Origin: Agarivorans gilvus
Lineage (GTDB): Bacteria > Pseudomonadota > Gammaproteobacteria > Enterobacterales > Celerinatantimonadaceae
DNA length: 64,000 nucleotides
Direction: 5' to 3'
Assembly: GCF_001420915.1 (NCBI RefSeq)
Contig: NZ_CP013021.1
Coordinates: 3,630,501 to 3,694,500, forward strand
The position numbers were made by a program, and so were the translations under genes. How positions within the stretch are numbered: the first letter of the stretch is position 1; each line of letters opens with the position of its first letter. Below, piece by piece: positions 15,131-23,695 of this stretch. The notes beneath the pieces are model-generated. The model was not told where the DNA came from. It saw only the letters and a list, made by a program, of their open reading frames with translations, and did not search any database.

Positions 15131-16697
15131 CTTTTATTCGTTTGCCAAGGGCAAGAACAAGGCTGAAACAAAGCAATGGTTTGAATTACTCAGTCGTTTT
15201 TCTGGGACCAATAAGAGCAAGGGCCTGCTGATTTGTGCTGAAAAGCTCTGGGACGGAGAGAAAAAAACAGAGTCACTAAGTGCCCAGGAACGTGAAGACG
15301 CTAAGCTTTTCGTTGCCTTGGTGGATAAAACAGCTAAGTCGGTTGGGCTAAATGACAGTCAAGCTCTAATCAGCGAAGTGGAAACGCGGGTTAAGTTTGT
15401 CAATAGAATGGCGACTTACAAGAAAAAGCCTGCCAAGGTACTCAACCGTAAAGTAGCGATCTTATTTGAGATTCTGAGTAAGCAACTGTACGCAGGTTTC
15501 AAGCCCTTGAGTCGAGAGGACTTCGATCTGATGTTGATTAAAGTGGGTCATATTGCTGGTAACCCCACTGAATTGGCGATAAATGCCTACCGAAACGGCT
15601 CAGAAGCGCCAACCCAATACCAAAAAAGTCGGCGAAGACTAAACCGGGAGTTTGCCTTTTATGATCCCTTGGTGCTTTCGACCCTAAAGCGTCGACTCGC
15701 TCCTACTTTTGACAAGCTCAGTGCTGATGCCAACACTTGCACCACAGAAGAATTGCTTAGCTATTTAGATGAGAAGCTTGGAGGTGAAAAGGCCGGTATT
15801 AGTAGTGAGTCACGCCACTGCTTTGACGCGCTGTTAGACTTTGTGCTCACTAGCAAATTGACTGACGCCACTTTGCAGCAGCTGCAGCAGAGTATTCAAG
15901 GCCAGATCAGCGAGTTTCAAATAGAGTTTCTCTACCACAGAAAAGAGCAGGAGCTTCCTGCGCTAGTGACTCGGTCGATAAAACGTTTATTGCTTAAGCT
16001 AATCCTTGAGACCAGCGATCGTATTTCTTTGCAGAGTGATGAATTTCAGACACTAAAAGCCGACAGTGTGCTTAAAGAACGGGCTGTGCAGCATCATGAT
16101 TACTGTGAAGAGTTGCTAGAAGATGATGGCAATGGCTACAAAGAAAAATGCCGCCTCAAGCTCTCTTCATATTTTGAAGCGCAAATCGCTTGTACTATGA
16201 CCATGGTTCATTACCGCTTAGCGCGCAAGCACTTTCAAGGTGCCGAGAGCTTGCTGGCCTTGGTCGAGCAAGTGAGGGCCGACATTATCCGCCAGCCATC
16301 AGTGACTTACTCATTGACCCATTATTTGGATGATATGAGTGCCTGCCATCCAGAGTTGTATCGTTTTCGTTGGCTGCCTAGTGAGAAGGAGCTTTGTTCA
16401 GCTTACGATTTAAGGGATGCCGCCAAGCATTTTGGCTATCCTGATCAAGCCTCTATGCTCCGTGTATTGGATTCGATTTTTAGCTATCAGGATAAGGAAA
16501 TCTGGCAGCAGCACAATACCAGCTTTGAAGAGTTTTATGAGGAGGTTCGTCATCGCCTGGTGAAGAGTATCACTGTTACTAAATCAAAAGAGGATGGCAA
16601 CTACACTCCACTGGATCAAACCCGTCTCGATAACAACCTTGATCGTATTACCCGCAATGTTTTCCTGGTGATACACAGTTTGGATGAGCATGGGTGA
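15120..16697 (+). CDS. unknown 525-aa protein between phosphatase and kinase
   Basis: I do not recognise the family. The ATG at 15120 is chosen over the longer frame because it lies in the terminal codons of the phosphatase gene, as in coupled operons, and follows GGGAGAAAAC. The protein looks soluble and largely helical, is rich in charged residues, and has no signal peptide or membrane segment. Sandwiched between a phosphatase and a kinase with overlaps at both ends (11 and 4 bases), it is the obvious candidate for the phosphorylated target or a scaffold. That is inference from context only. Confidence 0.65.
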   Translation: MLSSFYSFAKGKNKAETKQWFELLSRFSGTNKSKGLLICAEKLWDGEKKTESLSAQEREDAKLFVALVDKTAKSVGLNDSQALISEVETRVKFVNRMATYKKKPAKVLNRKVAILFEILSKQLYAGFKPLSREDFDLMLIKVGHIAGNPTELAINAYRNGSEAPTQYQKSRRRLNREFAFYDPLVLSTLKRRLAPTFDKLSADANTCTTEELLSYLDEKLGGEKAGISSESRHCFDALLDFVLTSKLTDATLQQLQQSIQGQISEFQIEFLYHRKEQELPALVTRSIKRLLLKLILETSDRISLQSDEFQTLKADSVLKERAVQHHDYCEELLEDDGNGYKEKCRLKLSSYFEAQIACTMTMVHYRLARKHFQGAESLLALVEQVRADIIRQPSVTYSLTHYLDDMSACHPELYRFRWLPSEKELCSAYDLRDAAKHFGYPDQASMLRVLDSIFSYQDKEIWQQHNTSFEEFYEEVRHRLVKSITVTKSKEDGNYTPLDQTRLDNNLDRITRNVFLVIHSLDEHG

Positions 16698-16708
16698 GGC
16701 GAGGGATT

Positions 16709-18699
16709 ATGGCTGCCAACTACACGGGCTTATTTAGTGACTATGAACTCGATCAAGCGCTTAAGCGTGCAGATGCAAAGCTTCTGGGGTTAGTAGAGTT
16801 AGCAAAGTCAGAAGAGAACGAAGTTTACAAGCAAGTTGACAAGCAAACTATCCTTGAAGAACTCATCGGTGAAGGCGGAAGCTCAGTTGTATATAGAGGG
16901 AAGGATACAGCCCTTAATAGGCCTGTCGCGGTAAAGCTTATTAAACCTAGCCTGTCCGCCTTATTTGGGGTTAAAGCATCTCCGGAAGAAGGGCAATTAC
17001 AAGCCAAGTTTGACCACCCTAACATCGCGACAATTCACCGCTATGTGAATTGGCGATGCCCGGCACTTGATGGAATCATTGCCGAGCTCGGTTATGACAA
17101 CATTTCCGTCTACGTGATGGAATTCGTTAGTAACGCTGAGCCCATTATAAAATCCGCTAGTCGTTTGTCGCTCAGAAGCAAACTAGATTTGATGTGCCAA
17201 ACCATTTCCGCGGTTGCCGAAGCTAATCACCAAGGGGTGATTCACGCCGATATCAAGCCAGACAACATTCTTTATTCTGCTGACAACGGTAAGCTTAAAG
17301 TGATTGATATGGGGATCTCTGGTAGAGATGAGTTGAAGCAATTGAGCTCTTCACAACGCATTAAAATGGGTTCTGGCACTCCTTTTTATGCGGCTCCCGA
17401 GCAACTTGCGGGCACATTTTCGCGGATACCCGCTTGGGATGTATATAGCTGTTGTGCTGTGCTGCTAGAGTTGATTTTGGGTGAGTACAGCGAGCAAAAT
17501 CTAACGCTAAAAGATGCTTTAGAAGAGCGGGGGCTGAAGCCTTAAGTGAAGCTCGGTATTTCGCCATCAACGCTCTGTCATTAGAGAGCAATAAGCTTAA
17601 AGACAGAATGCTGGAGCGGGATCTAAAGGCCATTTTGTACCGTGGTTTAAACAGTGATTTACAGGTGCGTTATCAGAATGCCGGTGAATTATTGGTCGAC
17701 CTGCAAAACGCCCTCGATTGTAAACCCCTAATCAGAGAGCAGAACAAAGAAGCAAATGTTAAACGCTGGGTGCTACGAAATCCCGTAATTGCTGGCTTAG
17801 TTGTGCTGATGTGTTTGCTAGCTGTATTCAGCTCCCATAGAATTTGGCATCAGTATCAGTCCTTGGCGCTGGAGCAGCAGAGTAGTGAAGCAACGCTGAA
17901 AGAGTTATCGAGATTGATGGGAGAGAAGCGCCGCTCCGGGGCTCAAATTACTGCCGATCAGTTAGCTGTAGAGGCGAGCTCAAGAATCATGTCCTCACTG
18001 CCTTCTAACTCATCATTGAAGTTCGAACTCGCGATGATACTTGGCCAATCGATGATAGAACGGGGGCAGTGTACTCAAGCGCTGGAGCCGGCTCAATATG
18101 CCCATCAGCATGGGCAAAGCCAATTAGTTTATGATGCACCTGAGCGTATAGCAGCGACCCTACTTTACGTCGAAGCCTTGCAATGTCAGCAGAGCTTCGA
18201 GAACCGTCAGCAATCCTTTGCAATCTTGAAGTCTGTGCAATCAGTGCTAGATAACAGCCTGTTGCATAAGACACCGGCTAACCTAGCTGAGCTGAAAAGC
18301 CACTTAGTTAGTCTATCGCTAGTTGCAGAAGAAAGCATATATACCGGTATGTCGGACTATAGAGCTAGCTATTGGCAGGCTTGGGATTTGCTGTTGACTG
18401 CTTATGAGTCCCCCTTATGGCAAGACTTGAAGCTGAAACAGAAAGGCGAACTAGTTCATTACTTAAGTGTTGAGTTACCAGAACGCCTAAACAAGCTTGT
18501 TGTTAATTGGGCGGACACAGGAGCAAGCCATCAAGCTGCGAGTCACGCTTCTGCTCGTTTCAAGCGTTCCGGTTTGCAGCTTTCTGAAGAGTTGGCACTA
18601 CAAGCTCAGGGAAGTGAAGGTGAGCAGTTGGATCAAGCCGACATTATTAAATTGCAGCAAGGCTTGCAGGCGCTCTTAGGCCTGCTTAACGCTAACTAA
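16709..18699 (+). CDS. transmembrane Ser/Thr protein kinase (apparent frameshift at 17529-17533)
   Basis: The frame from ATG 16709 (GTG 16694 is the alternative start) has a glycine-rich loop (GEGGSSVV, about 54-61), VAVK lysine (K76), catalytic loop HADIKPDN (about 179), a DMG in place of DFG, and AAPEQ of the APE motif. It stops at 17545. The -1 frame continues without a gap as AEALSEARYF...LERDLKAILYRGLNSD, the normal C-lobe end, then a membrane segment near residue 360 and an outer region with TPR-like helices to 18699. Adding one G to the G5 run at 17529-17533 restores 663 aa. Five other genes here show the same error, so I read this as one intact Hanks-type receptor kinase. Confidence 0.85.
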
Positions 18700-18713
18700 T
18701 AGAGAAATAAACA

Positions 18714-19130
18714 ATGACAAAGCCTTTAAGTATCAAGATTGCACTGTGGTTAATGCTGCTATCGTTGTCCCTTTCATTAATTGGGGCTTTCGTTACTGGC
18801 TTAGTCGGATTACTAAGTACCTATCAAGTTTTGTCGACGCTTCCTTTTTATGGCCTAACGGCTGTGCTGATTTACTTTATTCATCGGCGCAGCAAGCTGT
18901 CGCGCGTACTGTATTCAGCAATGCTGTTGATTAGCATCTTTATGGTGTTCAAAGCTTCTCCAAGTCGGATGTCGCAGCCTGATTACTTATATACCTCACT
19001 GCTTCTGATTCCAGAAGCCTTGGCAGTTATACTAATGCATCTAGAGAGCTCCCGTGCGTGGTTTTTGGGAAAGAACTTGGTGAAATTAGAAAGCACCACA
19101 AGACGGCCAAATAGCCAGACAAGCAAATAA
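18714..19130 (+). CDS. four-TM membrane protein, unknown
   Basis: 138 aa; no family recognised. Four hydrophobic segments are evident near residues 10-32, 38-55, 64-82 and 90-108, with a basic cytoplasmic tail. It begins 14 bases after the kinase stop with no promoter signal, so it is the last gene of the kinase/phosphatase transcription unit. It may be a membrane partner of the kinase. Confidence 0.6.
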   Translation: MTKPLSIKIALWLMLLSLSLSLIGAFVTGLVGLLSTYQVLSTLPFYGLTAVLIYFIHRRSKLSRVLYSAMLLISIFMVFKASPSRMSQPDYLYTSLLLIPEALAVILMHLESSRAWFLGKNLVKLESTTRRPNSQTSK

Positions 19131-19448
19131 GCGAAGTAATTCTTCTCACTCTTTTAGCAAATGAATAGCAGCCAACAAAATCACTTTTGCGCTTGGTGCA
19201 TAGGAAAAATTTAGCTCTTTCCTACGCATAATTTTTCTAGAAAGACTTTGACTGTCGGCCTTATTAGAGCACGTTATTGTCATATAAAACGTACTGTTTG
19301 TTGGTTATTTAATCAATGGCTGTTTTATTTTGTTCTTGGTCAATTTTACGATTAAGGCATTGATATATTAAACACTTTCGTAGTTATTAGTCGGTGGCTA
19401 GAAGATTATTATGCTGACTAAAGTTAATCTCTTACAAGGAATGTATTT
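19131..19448. other. leader region with promoter copy 6
   Basis: 318 bases without a gene. Copy 6 of the island element lies at 19201-19232. It overlaps an imperfect inverted repeat: GCATAGGAAA (19198-19207) faces TTTCCTACGC (near 19218-19227), so here two half-sites confront each other. The 210 bases between the element and the next ATG are AT-rich without a clear hairpin. Confidence 0.5.
19201..19232 (+). promoter_or_regulatory. island promoter element, copy 6
   Basis: TAGGAAAAA (19201-19209), 17 bases, CATAAT (19227-19232), the best -10 of the set. The 14 bases TGCATAGGAAAAAT also occur at copy 1. Confidence 0.6.
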
Positions 19449-20396
19449 ATGTTGTTGCGCTTGTTTTGCATCTTAGTTGTTGCTTGCTCTATCTCTGCAT
19501 GTGGTGGTGGGGGCGATAGCAGCGGAGGCTCTACTCCCCCCAGCGAACCCATGGTTTTTAATCTATTTACTGATCAAAGTAGCTATTATCTCGAAGAGGA
19601 AAGTGAAACCTTGTTGCAGGTAACAAGCTCTCGTAGTGATGATGATTTAGGCTTCTCTATTAGCAATGATGCTTATGTCAGTTTTGAGATAGTGACTCAA
19701 AGCGATAACTCAATCACTTTGCGTATTAAAAGCCAGCAAGTTGATCGGCCTCGCCTAGCTAATTTGCGGGTTACCGCTAGTCTCGGTGATGAACAAACGT
19801 ATCTAGACTTATATTTTTCAATTAATAATACCAGCGCAACAGCTTTAGTGGCTGATGTTACAACCCTTATTACTTCAGAAGGAGGGAAAGCAGCTTTTGA
19901 AGAACTTGCTGATGTGGCTGATTACTACCTGAAAATGGCTTACTACAGTAAGCAAATTACGGCCTCTGAACGTGAAAACATTACTGGTCAACTAAGTGCG
20001 ACTTCTGTCTTATCAGTAAATCAAATTGAGGAAGATTATGCTAGCTATCTTGAGGGAGATATTTCTGATGTTGAGTTGAATAATCTCTATCTGTCAGCCT
20101 TGGAGCATTTTAATGTTAGCGCTGCTGGTTTTTGGAACCTTCTTGAAGCGGTACAAGCTGAGTTAGCCGGGGCACTTCCTGAGATCGATGCGTTTTCTTT
20201 ACAGGTGGACTCAACACTGCAGCAAGTGTCATTTTTTATTGGTAACCCATCCTTTGGTAGCTCACACGATGCGCAATGGGTCTTCCTCGAGCAGTACGAT
20301 TTTCTAGGAGCTTTGCTGCCTAACGTTCCTGGCTTTGGCGGACAGTGTCTTGCTGATAGTTCTTCCTTTTCTGCCAACTCATCTCAAGCCCTCTAG
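19449..20396 (+). CDS. lipoprotein partner of subtilase, 315 aa
   Basis: The signal peptide ends in a lipobox (SISAC) followed by the GGGGDSSGGS linker often seen in surface-exposed lipoproteins. The next 100 residues look like a beta-sandwich (LTVTS-type strands with TLRIKSQQV and ANLRVTASLGD); the rest is helical and unrecognised. AAGGAATG precedes the ATG at 19449. The S8 protease starts 12 bases after its stop, so they are one operon. It could be an inhibitor, chaperone or surface anchor for the protease, but nothing in the sequence decides this. Confidence 0.65.
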   Translation: MLLRLFCILVVACSISACGGGGDSSGGSTPPSEPMVFNLFTDQSSYYLEEESETLLQVTSSRSDDDLGFSISNDAYVSFEIVTQSDNSITLRIKSQQVDRPRLANLRVTASLGDEQTYLDLYFSINNTSATALVADVTTLITSEGGKAAFEELADVADYYLKMAYYSKQITASERENITGQLSATSVLSVNQIEEDYASYLEGDISDVELNNLYLSALEHFNVSAAGFWNLLEAVQAELAGALPEIDAFSLQVDSTLQQVSFFIGNPSFGSSHDAQWVFLEQYDFLGALLPNVPGFGGQCLADSSSFSANSSQAL

Positions 20397-20407
20397 GAGC
20401 ATAACCA

Positions 20408-22144
20408 ATGTATAAAGCATTTTTATCTGTTGTATTGGCTGTAATTGTTGGCCTTTCGAGTAGCTCTGTACTGGCTATAGCTTCTCAAGATCTTCCTGTC
20501 CGAGTAGTGGTAAAGCCAAAGCTTAAGGCGCAGAGCTCTATCGGAAGTGGTTATCGTACGCTTAGATTCAGTGGTGACCCTGAAGAGGTTATTAAGTCAC
20601 TGCAGGAGACTGGCCTATATTCGTTAGTTGAATTAGATGTTGTTGTTTCAAACAACCCACCAGTTAAAAGTCAAAGTGGATTCAAAGAATTCTTTTTCGA
20701 TAATGTTCCTTACAATCTGATTTCAGAAGAAGGTTTTGCTGGCCTAACAGTGTTGAATGATGAGCACTTTGCAGGTCAGTATAGCTGGATGCATTATAAT
20801 ACTGATTTTACTGGCGCGTCTCGTGAGTTTAAATCTGGTAGTAATATTCTGAAAGCGTATAGCGCCGTAGAACCAAATAACACAGTAGATGTCGTTGTGC
20901 TTGACGGTGGCTTCCCAGCTCCAGGTTATACAACTGACATCGCTTTTGCGGCTGATAGTTACGACTTCACCACTTTGAACTCAAAGCGTGATGCTGTTTA
21001 CTACGAAGATGATCTGAACGGTTGTGATCACGGCTATGGTGTGGCTTCAATCCTTGGCGCGGTAGCGAACAATGGTGTTGGTGGTGCTGGTATGGGTGAG
21101 TTCTCAATCACTGCTGGTAAAGTGTTGTCATGTGATGTTGGTTATCTTTCAGATTCAGCAGATGCACTACGCTGGGCTGCTGGTGGCGAAACTGAATACT
21201 ATGCTTACGATGAAGCAAATGACACTTGGTATTGGGAAGTTGTCCCAGCCCGTGAAAAAGTGGCTGATGTGGTCAACATGAGCTTGGGTGGCGAAAGCTA
21301 TGAGTGTCCTGACTACATGCAAGAAGCGGTAGACTTCGCTATTTCACAAGGTACTACTGTGGTAGTAGCAGCGGGTAACGATAACCTAGATGCTTCGCAG
21401 TTTGCTCCTGCTAACTGTCGTGGCGTTATCACTGTAGGTGCGCTTGAACTAGGCGGTGCAAAGGCTGATTTCTCTAACTTTGGTGAAAATGTTGATGTAG
21501 CAGCTCTTGGTGTAGAAGTTAGTGCGGCATGTGCTTACGGTGAAGGCTGCTGGTGGTCTGGTACTTCATTCGCTTCACCTCTAGTAGCGGGTCAGCTTGC
21601 GATGATTAAGTCTGAGGTGCCAGAGCTGTCACCTGCGGAAGTAGAATACCTGTTGAAGCAAACGGCTAACCCATTCAACATGGACTTGGCAGACAACATC
21701 GACAACAGCTGTGCAGCTGGTCGCTGTGGCGCAGGTGTGACCGATGCCTTTGCTTTCTTGGAAGCTGCTCGTGAGTTCGATGCCGGTTCGTTATTCTCTA
21801 TCCGTCATGTACTGCAAGATGAAGAGTGCCCCGAGGCGTTGTTCCTGAATGCGACAGGACAGAGCTTGCGTTTGTGTGAAATGTACGAAGCGACACTTGG
21901 CTTGCCTGATGACACTGTTTCACACTATGAGCTTTATCGAGTACCAGTTTCAGAAAGTATTCTTAGTACCGAATTCGGAGAACTTATCGCTAGTAGTAAT
22001 AGTGTTAAGCTAGTCTTAGGTGATATAGACAGTAGTGAATATCGTTACGGGGTTAAGGCATGTATGGACGACGTTTGTGCAGCAGAGTTGGTAGAGCTTA
22101 ATACGAACTCGATATCTAAACCTGCATCTTGTACTGGAATATAG
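20408..22144 (+). CDS. exported subtilisin-like serine protease (S8)
   Basis: 578 aa. A signal peptide (to about residue 23) precedes a propeptide-like segment of about 120 residues. The catalytic domain then shows the triad: D166 in DVVVLDGG, H208 in GCDHGYGVAS and S387 in GTSFASPLVAG, with the oxyanion Asn N324 in VAAGND. The Cys-rich part near 326-430 and the C-terminal 110 residues are not typical of the core and may be a recognition domain. It is predicted to be secreted or periplasmic. It is encoded right behind a lipoprotein at the right edge of the island. Confidence 0.9.
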   Translation: MYKAFLSVVLAVIVGLSSSSVLAIASQDLPVRVVVKPKLKAQSSIGSGYRTLRFSGDPEEVIKSLQETGLYSLVELDVVVSNNPPVKSQSGFKEFFFDNVPYNLISEEGFAGLTVLNDEHFAGQYSWMHYNTDFTGASREFKSGSNILKAYSAVEPNNTVDVVVLDGGFPAPGYTTDIAFAADSYDFTTLNSKRDAVYYEDDLNGCDHGYGVASILGAVANNGVGGAGMGEFSITAGKVLSCDVGYLSDSADALRWAAGGETEYYAYDEANDTWYWEVVPAREKVADVVNMSLGGESYECPDYMQEAVDFAISQGTTVVVAAGNDNLDASQFAPANCRGVITVGALELGGAKADFSNFGENVDVAALGVEVSAACAYGEGCWWSGTSFASPLVAGQLAMIKSEVPELSPAEVEYLLKQTANPFNMDLADNIDNSCAAGRCGAGVTDAFAFLEAAREFDAGSLFSIRHVLQDEECPEALFLNATGQSLRLCEMYEATLGLPDDTVSHYELYRVPVSESILSTEFGELIASSNSVKLVLGDIDSSEYRYGVKACMDDVCAAELVELNTNSISKPASCTGI

Positions 22145-22194
22145 TCCATCAATAATGAGTCATAGCTAAACGAGGTATCTTGGGTTAAGGATTA

Positions 22195-22221
22195 GGAAGC
22201 ACTATTGTTGCTTCCATTTTA
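22195..22221 (+). terminator. terminator after the S8 protease
   Basis: GGAAGCA (22195-22201) and TGCTTCC (22209-22215) form a 7-bp stem with a seven-base loop, followed by ATTTTAT. It ends the last island transcript just before the right repeat. Confidence 0.7.
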
Positions 22222-22225
22222 TAAA

Positions 22226-22262
22226 TTCAAGTCCGCCGACTTTACCATATTTAGAAAAAAGG
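22226..22262 (+). repeat. attR-like repeat with degenerate tRNA 3' end
   Basis: ttcaagtccg (22226-22235) plus the exact 20-base repeat (22243-22262) look like the T loop and 3' end of a tRNA followed by its trailer. The seven bases between them differ from tRNA-Leu and leave the acceptor one base short, so this is a decayed or diverged copy. The following GGCGAGC-TAA-GCT looks like the first half of another terminator hairpin, cut by the IS4 end. Confidence 0.75.
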
Positions 22263-22283
22263 CGAGCTAAGCTTCAATGCCGT

Positions 22284-23594
22284 TCACTTAAGGTGAACGG
22301 TATTTTTATTTCTAGCGTATCGCTGCGGTCTGGGCTTAACGCATCTGGGAAAGGTTCGTTCTCGCCTTGGTGGAAGAATGAGGCTCTCTGCCATCCCATA
22401 AAAATGCTTGAGCTGCCGAGGAATTGCCCCTGGGCTGGAATAAGGCAGTCCTACCAATAACCTCATGACATGCGCTAACGCGCCATTGAAACTCAGCTGG
22501 TAAGGCAAGTAGCTCCCTTTCAACGCAAAGCACATTTCAACCATTTGATACCGTATCAAGTTATAGCTCAGCAAAATGCCCCATAGCTCTTGGCGCACCA
22601 GCTCCGGTTTACGGCTTCTGGGTGTCAAACGCTCCCCCAACATAAACTGCTTTTGCTCTCGGTATCCCAGTTCGATTTCCCAACGGTGTCCATACAGTGA
22701 ACCAATATCTGCTGCTGGAAAGCGCATCGGGTCAATCATGGAAGTGAGTACCTCAAATGTCTTGCCATTGATGTTGCGAGTCACGAGACGAGCAGTCATC
22801 GTTTCGGATAGTTCTGGCCATAACTTACGCGCTCTAGGATTACTGGTAAGGGTGACAAGTTTATCGTTACGCCCAAGGCTTCTCAGCACGGTATATTGGG
22901 TGTTTTTCTTTAATGGCAGAAGCCAGTGGCGCTCAGTACCTGCACTCTGCCAAGCATGCAGTAGCCCCATGGAATAAAAGCCACGGTCGAACATCGTTAG
23001 GCTATGGTCTGGTGTATCTTTAATCAGCTTTTCGGCTAACACCATTTCGTTGACGTTGTAGTCGTCGAAGGCGCTGGCGGTGATGAGATGTGTGCTTAAC
23101 TCCATCTGACACACCATGCGCACTTGTGGGTATTGCGTGCCTTTAGGTCGAGAAAATGCATCGCTATTCTCTTTAGAATCATCAGTACGCCAAGTGACAC
23201 CATCAACACCGAGTAGTGTTAAACCATTCCAGTGAGCAAAGTTGGCTTGTTCGCACCAGCGCTTTGACATGAGTTGAAAGACATCGTGTATCGCTTGTTC
23301 GCCTAGCTGTTTACGCCGTTGCGTGAGTGCACTTGGCGCAACGAAAGGCTTACCTTCACGGTCAACAATATCGAGCTGATTCACAATATCAGCTATCGAC
23401 TTGTCATTATAAAGCTCCATTCCAACAAGCAACCAGACCAGTGACTCAAGCGACAGCTTGCGCTTTCTCAGCGTAACCGTATCGGACAAAGCATAGGCAT
23501 CATTGATGAGCTCAACGGGTAACAAATCAGCCAGTGTTTCAATTTGATTGGGCTTCCAGTCATTGATGATGTTGAGTGCTTGTGAGACGTCCAT
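22284..23594 (-). CDS. IS4-family transposase
   Basis: 436 aa, full length for IS4 transposases. The DDE residues lie in LLGVDGVTWRTDD, in SLTMFDRGFYS and in the Y-(2)-R-(3)-E-(6)-K signature YGHRWEIELGYREQK. The N-terminal helical region (LSLESLVWLLVGMELY) is the usual IS4 DNA-binding part. The stop lies within the left inverted repeat. No frameshift is seen, so the element may be active, though its ends lack a target duplication. Confidence 0.95.
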   Translation of the reverse strand: MDVSQALNIINDWKPNQIETLADLLPVELINDAYALSDTVTLRKRKLSLESLVWLLVGMELYNDKSIADIVNQLDIVDREGKPFVAPSALTQRRKQLGEQAIHDVFQLMSKRWCEQANFAHWNGLTLLGVDGVTWRTDDSKENSDAFSRPKGTQYPQVRMVCQMELSTHLITASAFDDYNVNEMVLAEKLIKDTPDHSLTMFDRGFYSMGLLHAWQSAGTERHWLLPLKKNTQYTVLRSLGRNDKLVTLTSNPRARKLWPELSETMTARLVTRNINGKTFEVLTSMIDPMRFPAADIGSLYGHRWEIELGYREQKQFMLGERLTPRSRKPELVRQELWGILLSYNLIRYQMVEMCFALKGSYLPYQLSFNGALAHVMRLLVGLPYSSPGAIPRQLKHFYGMAESLILPPRRERTFPRCVKPRPQRYARNKNTVHLK

Positions 23595-23598
23595 AAAC

Positions 23599-23633
23599 GA
23601 AAAAATCCGATGCCATTAATGACATCGGATTTT
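23599..23633 (-). terminator. intrinsic terminator guarding the transposase gene
   Basis: On the minus strand AAAATCCGATG, ten bases, CATCGGATTTTTT: an 11-bp stem and T tail just before the transposase ATG. It would stop transcription entering from outside, a common IS self-limitation. Confidence 0.7.
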
Positions 23634-23695
23634 GCTATACCTAGAAAGATCGTCAATGGACCTGTCTTAACTGATCGGCATTAGAGGTGCAAAGT

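Larger units (their letters stand above)
2042..22262. mobile_element. tRNA-Leu-associated genomic island, about 20.2 kb, no integrase
   Basis: The segment lies between an exact 20-bp repeat at the 3' end of tRNA-Leu(CAA) and its copy next to a degenerate tRNA tail. Its content is accessory: lipoproteins, envelope proteins, a kinase and phosphatases, ADP-ribosylglycohydrolase, proteases and several pseudogenes. Six blocks share the TAGGAAAAA-N17-NANNNT element, which supports treating the whole segment as one unit. I find no tyrosine or serine recombinase, relaxase or phage gene inside. The integrase was therefore lost or acts in trans, or the right edge was altered by the neighbouring IS4 element. 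Confidence 0.75.
22276..23682 (-). mobile_element. IS4-family insertion sequence, about 1.41 kb
   Basis: Terminal inverted repeats aatgccgttcacttaag (22276-22292) and, read inwards from the right, aatgccgatcagttaag (23682-23666) match at 15 of 17 bases; the right one is the familiar IS4 end. Length agrees with IS4 (about 1.43 kb). One transposase gene fills it. The flanking bases (gctaagcttc left, agaggtgcaa right) show no target duplication, so a deletion or recombination at one end is likely. The right flank is a truncated gene. Confidence 0.9.

Noticed and set aside
17529..17533. Programmed frameshift in the kinase
   Set aside because: No slippery heptamer or downstream pseudoknot is evident, and five unrelated genes in the window show the same one-base G-run loss, so a sequencing artefact is simpler.
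2359..19232. RpoE (sigma-E) promoters as explanation of the TAGGAAAAA elements
   Set aside because: GGAA agrees, but the RpoE -35 GGAACTT and -10 TCNNA are not met consistently; the shared hexamer is NANNNT at 17 bases.
22276..23682. IS4 element as the agent that brought the island
   Set aside because: A single IS copy outside the repeat cannot mobilise 20 kb; the island ends are the tRNA repeat, not IS ends.
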